From Bradyrhizobium iriomotense (GTDB lineage: Bacteria; Pseudomonadota; Alphaproteobacteria; Rhizobiales; Xanthobacteraceae), in contig NZ_JAFCLP010000022.1 in the NCBI RefSeq assembly GCF_018129405.1, positions 62,001 to 126,000 of the forward strand: a DNA stretch of 64,000 bases. Direction: 5' to 3'. Below, piece by piece: positions 58,668-64,000 of this stretch. The notes below the pieces were generated by a model. It saw only the letters and a list, made by a program, of their open reading frames with translations, did not search any database and had not been told where the DNA came from. Numbering within the stretch: the first letter of the stretch is position 1; every line of letters begins with the position of its first letter. The position numbers and the translations under genes were made by a program.

Positions 58668-60749
58668 ATGAAAATCGGTACGCTCCTGACCACCGCCATC
58701 GTCTCGCTCTCGACCGTGGGCGGCGGCCTCGCCGTCTACGTCGCCGCGACGAAGTACCAGACGATGGAGCGCATCACCGAGGCGCAGGGGCGGCTCGCGA
58801 TCGTCCGCGCCGTCAGCGACATCCCGCGCTATCTCAATCCCGAACGCGGCTTTTCCACCAACATCCTCTACGGGCCTGCCACCATCGACCCCGCGCTGCT
58901 TGTCGAGCAGGACAAGCTGCGCAAGCAGACCGACGGCGCCCGCGACAAGATGAATGCGCTGCGCAAGGAACTGCCCGGCCCGTTCGACGACGGCACCACC
59001 ATCGGCAGCAACATCGACGGCATCAATGCGAAGTTCACGGCGCTGCGCGAGGCGATCGACAAGGCGTTGGCCGGACCGGCCGAGGCGCGCAAGGACGCCG
59101 CCAAGAAGATCGTCGCCGACAATGCCATGCTCAACGGCGGCGTGACCGCGCTGCTCAACGAGCAGGTCCGCCGCATGGCGATCCTCAACGGCGACGCCTA
59201 CCGGCAGGCCAGCTACGCCAACATCGCGATGACGCTGCGCGACGTCGGCGGCTTCAACTCCAGCCTGCACAAGAACCTCGTCGGCGGCAAGAAGCCGGCG
59301 ACCGACGCCGAGAAGGCGGACATCGGCCGCTCGCAGGGCCGCAACGACCAGATCGTGATGTCGCTGCTGGAATTGCGCGGCAATCCGGCAACCCCGACGA
59401 ACGTCGCCGCTGCGCTGGACAAGTTCAACGCGATCTATGTCGAGGAGTTCGGCCGCGAGCTCAAGCTGGTCAAGGACGGAGCGGTCAGCGGCAAGTACGA
59501 ACACGACATGGACACCTATTACGCCGCCACGCAGCGCGGCCTCAGCACCATCATCGAGGTTCGTGACGCCTTCTACGACAACGCCGAGCAGGTTCTCGCC
59601 GGCGCCTCGTCGGCCGCGCGCACCAGCTTCATCATCGCCCTCCTCGGCCTTGCCGCCGTGCTGATTGCGAGCATCGGCCTCGTCGTAACGGTCCGCCGCC
59701 GCGTCTGCGCCCCGATCGTCAATTTGACGACGCGGATGTCGCGGCTGGCTGATGGCGAGGTTGCGGAAGCCATTCCGGGCGCCGAACGCTCCGACGAGAT
59801 CGGGGCGATGGCCGCAGCCGTCCAGGTGTTCAAGGACAACATGATCCGGGCCGAGCGGCTCGCGGCCGAGAAGCAGGCCGAGAACGACGGCAAGATGCGC
59901 CGCGCCCAGGCGCTCGACGAGCTCACCCGCGCGTTCGAGGCCAAGGTCACCGAGCTCGTCGGCGGCCTGTCCCGGGCGTCCTCCACCATGGAGAGCACGG
60001 CGCAATCGATGACCTCGACCGCGGCCCAGACCAACAGCCAGGCCGCGGTCGTCGCCGCCGCCTCCGAGCAGACTTCGACCAACGTGCAGACGGTTGCGAG
60101 CGCGACCGAGGAGCTCACCTCCTCGATCACCGAGATCGGCCGTCAGGTCGCGCAAAGCACCGAGATTGCGGCCCGCGCCGTCGACAATGCCCGCCGCACC
60201 GGCGACACCGCACGCGCGCTCGCCGAGGGCGCCCAAAAGATCGGCGACGTCGTCACGCTGATCCAGAGCATCGCCGAGCAGACGAATTTGCTGGCTCTGA
60301 ACGCGACCATCGAGGCCGCCCGCGCCGGCGATGCCGGCCGCGGCTTTGCCGTGGTCGCCTCCGAAGTGAAATCGCTGGCGGGCCAGACCGCCAAGGCCAC
60401 GACCGAGATCTCCGAGCAGATCACCGCGATCCAGACCGCGAGCGACGAGACCGTGGCCGCGATCCGCAACGTCGCCGACGTCATCGCCGAGATCGACCAG
60501 ATCGGCACCGCCATTGCCGCCGCGATCGAGGAGCAGGGTTCGGCCACCAAGGAGATCGCCCGCAGCGTCCAGGAAGCCGCCCGCGGCACCCAGGAGGTCA
60601 ACACCAACATTTCAGGCGTGCAGCGCGCCGCCGACGACACCGGAGCTGCCGCCAGGGAAGTACTGGGCGCGGCCGAGCAGCTCTCGACCCAGTCGCTCGA
60701 TCTCGCCGGTCAGTTCGACCGCTTCCTCGGCGAGGTCAGGGCCGCGTAG
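58668..60749 (+). CDS. Methyl-accepting chemotaxis protein
   Basis: The protein has 693 residues. Membrane segment 1 is near 7-27 (LTTAIVSLSTVGGGLAVYVA). The periplasmic helical sensor domain about 30-315 contains RYLNPERGFSTNILYG. Segment 2 is near 318-341 (IIALLGLAAVLIASIGLVVT). Then come HAMP (about 342-395) and the MCP signalling domain with the hairpin tip EQTNLLALNATIEAARAGDA. It sends attractant or repellent signals to CheA. No C-terminal CheR-binding pentapeptide is present. The sensor resembles a NIT- or HBM-like helical bundle; ligand unknown. No che genes are nearby. Confidence 0.92.
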   Translation: MKIGTLLTTAIVSLSTVGGGLAVYVAATKYQTMERITEAQGRLAIVRAVSDIPRYLNPERGFSTNILYGPATIDPALLVEQDKLRKQTDGARDKMNALRKELPGPFDDGTTIGSNIDGINAKFTALREAIDKALAGPAEARKDAAKKIVADNAMLNGGVTALLNEQVRRMAILNGDAYRQASYANIAMTLRDVGGFNSSLHKNLVGGKKPATDAEKADIGRSQGRNDQIVMSLLELRGNPATPTNVAAALDKFNAIYVEEFGRELKLVKDGAVSGKYEHDMDTYYAATQRGLSTIIEVRDAFYDNAEQVLAGASSAARTSFIIALLGLAAVLIASIGLVVTVRRRVCAPIVNLTTRMSRLADGEVAEAIPGAERSDEIGAMAAAVQVFKDNMIRAERLAAEKQAENDGKMRRAQALDELTRAFEAKVTELVGGLSRASSTMESTAQSMTSTAAQTNSQAAVVAAASEQTSTNVQTVASATEELTSSITEIGRQVAQSTEIAARAVDNARRTGDTARALAEGAQKIGDVVTLIQSIAEQTNLLALNATIEAARAGDAGRGFAVVASEVKSLAGQTAKATTEISEQITAIQTASDETVAAIRNVADVIAEIDQIGTAIAAAIEEQGSATKEIARSVQEAARGTQEVNTNISGVQRAADDTGAAAREVLGAAEQLSTQSLDLAGQFDRFLGEVRAA

Positions 60750-60760
60750 GCGCTGCGATC

Positions 60761-60846
60761 GTAGCCCGGATGGAGCGCAGCGCAATCCGGGACGGTGCCG
60801 TTGACGCGAGAGACCCCGGATTACGCTTTCGCTCCATCCGGGCTAC
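60761..60846. repeat. Palindromic repeat GTAGCCCGGATGGAGCGCAG type
   Basis: GTAGCCCGGATGGAGCG and CGCTCCATCCGGGCTAC flank the element; CAATCCGGG pairs with CCCGGATTA inside. It lies between the convergent chemoreceptor and FMN reductase genes and belongs to the same variant as the copy near 33.9 kb. Confidence 0.85.
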
Positions 60847-60853
60847 GGGACAA

Positions 60854-61444
60854 TCAATACGGCGGCGCCTTGCGCGCCCGCTGCGCTTTCGCCGCCTCGA
60901 TCCACCAGGCGAGATCATCCGCAAAGCGCGGGAACGCGCGTTCCAGCGCCTTGCCACCCTCGCCGATCGGCTCGGCGTCCGCCGACAATGTCTGCGCGAT
61001 CGGGCCGACGCCGATCGTGCTCGACACCACCACCATGCCCATCTCCGACAGCGTGCCGTGCCAGGCGGTCGCCGCCCGCGCGCCCGAGAAGCGGCCGGCG
61101 GAATAGCTCACGATCGCGGCCGGGCGCCAGAACCATTCTTCGAGGAAATGGTCGGTCAGGTTTTTCAATCCGGGCTGAATGCCCCAATTGTATTCGCCGG
61201 TGACGAAGACGAAGCCGTCGGCGCCGCGAATCTGCCCGGCCAGCTTCTCCAGCGCCTCCGGCGCTGTGCCCTTGGGATATTCCTTGTACATGCGGTCGAG
61301 CATCGGCAGGCCGACGGCCTTGGCGTCGATGAACTCGACCTCTTCCCCGCGGCCGCGGAGTCGATCGATGACGAAATTCGCAAGGCGGATGCCCATGCGG
61401 TCGGAACGGTAGGAACCGTAAAGAACGAGGATGCGATTGCTCAT
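60854..61444 (-). CDS. NAD(P)H-dependent FMN reductase
   Basis: The protein has 196 residues of the flavodoxin-like fold: RILVLYGSYRSDRMGIRLAN (FMN phosphate loop), VGLPMLDRMYKEYPKGTAPE, ADGFVFVTGEYNWGIQPGLK, SYSAGRFSGARAATAWHG. It reduces FMN or a quinone with NAD(P)H in the cytoplasm. The start is set at MSNRIL; an upstream ATG three codons earlier is possible. It stands alone. Confidence 0.9.
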   Translation of the reverse strand: MSNRILVLYGSYRSDRMGIRLANFVIDRLRGRGEEVEFIDAKAVGLPMLDRMYKEYPKGTAPEALEKLAGQIRGADGFVFVTGEYNWGIQPGLKNLTDHFLEEWFWRPAAIVSYSAGRFSGARAATAWHGTLSEMGMVVVSSTIGVGPIAQTLSADAEPIGEGGKALERAFPRFADDLAWWIEAAKAQRARKAPPY

Positions 61445-61493
61445 GGCCGGCAAGCTAGCACGAAAGCAGGCGGCGCGCCCGATCGATTTGTCG

Positions 61494-61595
61494 CGCTAAA
61501 GCGCGACGAGATTTGGATGAATCATTATCGCACTTTAGGTCGTTGTTTGCGCATGATCTTTTCGGAAAACCGCTTCGCACTTTTCCGGATCATGC
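61494..61595. repeat. Two adjacent palindromic repeats (CTAAAGCGCGACGAG and GCATGATCTTTTCGG types)
   Basis: CTAAAGCGCGA pairs with TCGCACTTTAG (61496-61538), and GCATGATC..TTTTCGGAAAA pairs with TTTTCCGGATCATGC (61551-61595). Both are frequent intergenic elements in Bradyrhizobium and relatives. They lie between two same-strand genes. Confidence 0.8.
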
Positions 61596-61596
61596 T

Positions 61597-62544
61597 TTAG
61601 CGCCCGCGGCCGCGGTCGAGCGTTTGCGACGGCGTCTCGCCGAATTGATCGCGGTAGCTTCTGGAGAAATCGCTGAGGTGCCAGAAGCCGAAGGCGAGCG
61701 CGACAGCCTTGACGCTGTCCGCGCCGGCGAGCAGCCGCTGACGCACCAGCCAGAGCCGGCGCAGGCGCAAATAACGGTGCAGGCTCATGCCGCGATGGCG
61801 GCGGACGACGTCGTGCATGGTGCGCACGGACAGGCCGAGCTTGCGTGCGATCTCTTCGCTGTAGATCGGCTGCGAGAGATCCTCGGACAGCAGCGCGCGG
61901 ATGTCCTGGAACATCTTGAACTGCCGCCCGTCGTTCGGCCGCACTGTCCATCGCGCGGCGACCAGGTTGGCGAACACGGTGTCGACCGCGCCGAACAGGG
62001 ACTCCTTCATCGCCGTCCCCTTCAACGGCACCTCGGCGGGATCGGTCGGCTCGGACGCGGCCGCCACCACCTCCCGGACCACCTTCCGCAGCCGGAGCAG
62101 CGCCGGCATGCTGGTCTCGAATATCTTGAAGCTGGACTGCGTCTCGGGCCAGCCGCGATCCTTCACCTCGGGACGAAACACGACCGAGCCGATCTGTCTC
62201 TGCACTTCCTCGATGGTGTTGTAGGCCGCGCCGCTGCTGCCGATGACCACGACCGCGCGGTCGCGCTGCGCGCCATTGAAGCGAATAGGAACTTCGAGAT
62301 CGTCCATCGCGAAACCGACCGCCGTGCAGTCGGCAACCAGCTGCGCGTCCACCACGCGCGGAAACGTCCGCGTCACGTTCACGTCGCAGCCCGGCAGGCT
62401 CAAGATCACCTGCTCGGTCGCAATCCGTCGCACGAACGGCGTAAACTCGATGTTCAATCCGCGTATCGAACTGCGAAACTCGTCGACATCGGAGAAGCGA
62501 AATATCTTTGGCGCCAATCCTGGCGCATCATCATTGTTGCTCAT
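61597..62544 (-). CDS. AraC family transcriptional regulator
   Basis: The protein has 315 residues. The N-terminal sensor half (FSDVDEFRSSIRGLNIEFTP, RAVVVIGSSGAAYNTIEEVQ) is of the AraC_binding_2/EutR-like type. The C-terminal double HTH is clear (IYSEEIARKLGLSVRTMHDV, LWLVRQRLLAGADSVKAVAL, AFGFWHLSDFSRSYRDQFGE). The target is unknown; no enzyme gene is adjacent in a divergent arrangement. The start is set at MSNNDD, as the upstream ATG adds a basic leader. Confidence 0.9.
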   Translation of the reverse strand: MSNNDDAPGLAPKIFRFSDVDEFRSSIRGLNIEFTPFVRRIATEQVILSLPGCDVNVTRTFPRVVDAQLVADCTAVGFAMDDLEVPIRFNGAQRDRAVVVIGSSGAAYNTIEEVQRQIGSVVFRPEVKDRGWPETQSSFKIFETSMPALLRLRKVVREVVAAASEPTDPAEVPLKGTAMKESLFGAVDTVFANLVAARWTVRPNDGRQFKMFQDIRALLSEDLSQPIYSEEIARKLGLSVRTMHDVVRRHRGMSLHRYLRLRRLWLVRQRLLAGADSVKAVALAFGFWHLSDFSRSYRDQFGETPSQTLDRGRGR

Positions 62545-62892
62545 GACAAATGAAAAACCGCGCCGGAAAATGACGCGTAGCCGGCAATCATGCCGATCTG
62601 GATTCCCCCTTTCCGTGGCGCCCGACAAACCGAATGAATCATCCTAGCCCGTCTCGGCCAATTGGCGAGGGTCCAATGCAAAGGACAAGCTGACGGTTCG
62701 CGTCCTGCCGAATTTCGATAGCGTTTCCAGCAAGCGGTGCAGAGATACCCAACGGTACCTCGCCTCGGTGGAAGCTATTTGGATTCAGGCTGCTGCCATG
62801 ATGGCGAAGCCGCCTGCTAAGGCCATGTCGAAATGCCCGCCACCGAGCGACAGGCCGCAGCAAGGCGGCGACGAGGGGGGCGCCGCGCGGTT
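62545..62892. other. 348-base gap with no gene seen
   Basis: It contains short frames only, all Arg/Pro-rich and without ribosome sites, and AT-richer patches such as AATTTCGATAGCGTTTCCAG. A promoter for the AraC gene is likely within its left half. Confidence 0.4.
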
Positions 62893-63096
62893 CTAATGCG
62901 TAGCGCGGTATTTGGCGCGGCGGGGAATCGAGTTGCACGCCAGCCCGTCGGCCAGCAGCTTCATGTCCTCGCGTTTGCCGCTTCGGATCAGTCGCCCAAA
63001 CTCGTCGGATGTGAAGGGAAGATTGGGATCATCATCGATTGGACGCCGCACTCGCGGGCCGAACAACCGTCGCACCAGGCTAGCCAGCCGCCGCAT
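62893..63096 (-). CDS. Small hypothetical protein, 67 residues, under an EcfG-type promoter
   Basis: The protein begins MRRLASLVRRLFGPRVRRPI (basic, amphipathic) and continues DDDPNLPFTSDEFGRLIRSG, MKLLADGLACNSIPRRAKYR. It is probably cytosolic or loosely membrane-bound through its N terminus. GAGGGA lies upstream of the ATG, and a stress-type promoter lies at a suitable distance, which supports it as a real gene. Function unknown. Confidence 0.65.
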   Translation of the reverse strand: MRRLASLVRRLFGPRVRRPIDDDPNLPFTSDEFGRLIRSGKREDMKLLADGLACNSIPRRAKYRATH

Positions 63097-63120
63097 ATCA
63101 ATTCCCTCGCGCCAGCAACA

Positions 63121-63145
63121 AACCTTTCAGTCCGGATATTGTTCC
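63121..63145 (-). promoter_or_regulatory. EcfG-type promoter (GGAAC-N16-GGTT)
   Basis: Read on the minus strand, GGAAC (63145-63141) and GGTT (63124-63121) are 16 bases apart, like the promoter at 4150. The start codon of the 67-residue protein is 25 bases beyond the -10 element. Confidence 0.55.
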
Positions 63146-63230
63146 TCCCGCACGTTCGAGATTGCAAGAGCTTGCTGACGACTCCGCACCAAAAAAATTT
63201 TCGCCGGAGAACAATCTCCTCTTTGTCGTG

Positions 63231-63908
63231 CTAGTCGGCAAAACCCACGTAACGCACGAACTCATCGTTGTGTTCGCGGTCCGAGCGAACCCCGTTCGCG
63301 GCAAAGCCGTCGTCGGGATAGCCCATGGCGACGCAGGTCATGATGACCTCGTCCTCCGGGATATCAGCGACCTCGCGCACGATGTCGGAGCGCATGATGC
63401 CCTGCCCGTTGATGACCGAGCCGAGCCCGCGGTCCCACGCCGCAAGCACGATACCGTAGCAGAGCGCGCCGAGATCGAAATGGCAGACCGCGCCGGGATC
63501 GAGCACGCGGTCATAGGTGAGCACCAGCGAAACCGGCGCGTCGAACTGGCGGAAGCCGCGCAGCACCCAGTCCTGGCGCATCGGCTTGTCGTCGCGCGCA
63601 ATCCCCATCGCACCGAACAGCTTCTTGGCGATGTCGACCTGCCGCGTGCGATGCACGCCCTGATACTCGCCGTGGCTGACGATGTCGCGCTTGACCTTGG
63701 CGCCACCGACCATCTCCTCCATGTTGCGGCGGCGTACTTCTTCGAGCGGCGCGCCCGCAAGCACATGAACGTGCCAGGGCTGGGTGTTCATCGACGACGG
63801 CGCGCGCTTCGCGCTCTCGATGATCGCCTCGATCACCGCGCGCGGCACCGGCTCGTTCCTGAAACCGCGCACGCTGCGGCGCGACTGGACCAACGTCTCG
63901 AATTCCAC
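63231..63908 (-). CDS. Nitroreductase family protein
   Basis: The protein has 225 residues of the FMN-dependent nitroreductase fold: ETLVQSRRSVRGFRNEPVPR (FMN phosphate Arg-Arg-Ser), SAKRAPSSMNTQPWHVHVLA, FDLGALCYGIVLAAWDRGLG, MTCVAMGYPDDGFAANG. It reduces nitro, quinone or enone substrates with NAD(P)H as a dimer; the physiological substrate is unknown. GGGAGG lies upstream, somewhat far from the ATG. Confidence 0.92.
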   Translation of the reverse strand: MEFETLVQSRRSVRGFRNEPVPRAVIEAIIESAKRAPSSMNTQPWHVHVLAGAPLEEVRRRNMEEMVGGAKVKRDIVSHGEYQGVHRTRQVDIAKKLFGAMGIARDDKPMRQDWVLRGFRQFDAPVSLVLTYDRVLDPGAVCHFDLGALCYGIVLAAWDRGLGSVINGQGIMRSDIVREVADIPEDEVIMTCVAMGYPDDGFAANGVRSDREHNDEFVRYVGFAD

Positions 63909-64000
63909 CCCTTGGCCTCCCCTGCCCGTTCATCCCCGCAGCACCGCAACACGCGGCCGGTTGCCGATGCGGCGCGCAAAATCTATGCTAACCCGCAAGC

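Noticed and set aside
58617-60236. A 539-residue minus-strand frame opposite the chemoreceptor
   Set aside because: Same shadow pattern; the chemoreceptor on the plus strand is complete with all domains.

Overview
The window looks like a stretch of chromosome from a GC-rich alphaproteobacterium of the Bradyrhizobium/Rhizobiales type. This rests on recognised families and not on a database match: a solitary NDUFA12-type complex I subunit, a phasin, minCDE, a class II ribonucleotide reductase, BA14K-, DUF3551-, DUF6894- and DUF982-type proteins, many short palindromic intergenic repeats of the kind common in Bradyrhizobium, and several promoters matching the EcfG general stress sigma factor (GGAAC-N16/17-CGTT or GGTT). 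No tRNA, rRNA, CRISPR array, integrase or transposase was recognised.

Layout. 0-4 kb: the start of a methyltransferase, a divergent GlxA-type regulator and DJ-1/PfpI enzyme, a glutathione transferase, and NDUFA12. 4-10 kb: a BA14K-like exported protein, a response regulator translationally coupled to a hybrid histidine kinase, a single compositionally odd gene with a C-terminal HEPN RNase-like motif, and a DMT exporter. 10-17 kb: a long non-coding leader, nrdJ, then an AT-richer islet of small orphan genes (one GhoS-like) with strong hairpins. 17-28 kb: a lytic transglycosylase, a phasin, and a run of small exported or coiled-coil proteins separated by repeats, with an FkbM methyltransferase, a cytochrome c, YjdM and a second DMT exporter. 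28-38 kb: an M15-like peptidase, pdxY, a PaiB-like protein, TetR/O-methyltransferase and SMR/TetR pairs, two c-type cytochrome genes, and an SH3-domain protein with an RDAA repeat tract. 38-48.6 kb: a MobA-like flavin hydroxylase with a divergent MarR regulator and an obvious operator, an L,D-transpeptidase, small exported proteins, an SDR, and minCDE.

48.9-55.2 kb is the most coherent accessory system. A solute-binding protein is divergent from a TetR/RutR-like regulator. Downstream on the plus strand come an ABC permease, an unusual SDR, a GNAT protein, a dihydrodipicolinate-synthase-fold protein and the ABC ATPase, tightly packed. Two related CAAC-N6-TGGTTG-core sites lie just before the regulator and just before the permease. 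The substrate is unknown. 55-64 kb holds an orphan TRAP binding protein, a DUF2778 putative L,D-transpeptidase, DUF1810, a chemoreceptor, an FMN reductase, an AraC regulator, a small stress-promoter gene and a nitroreductase.

Working together: at least five genes, mostly small exported or hypothetical ones, carry EcfG-type promoters and probably belong to the general stress response. Several metabolic genes sit beside their own regulator with a visible palindrome between or in front of them (GlxA/DJ-1, TetR/O-methyltransferase, MarR/MobA, RutR-like/ABC cluster).
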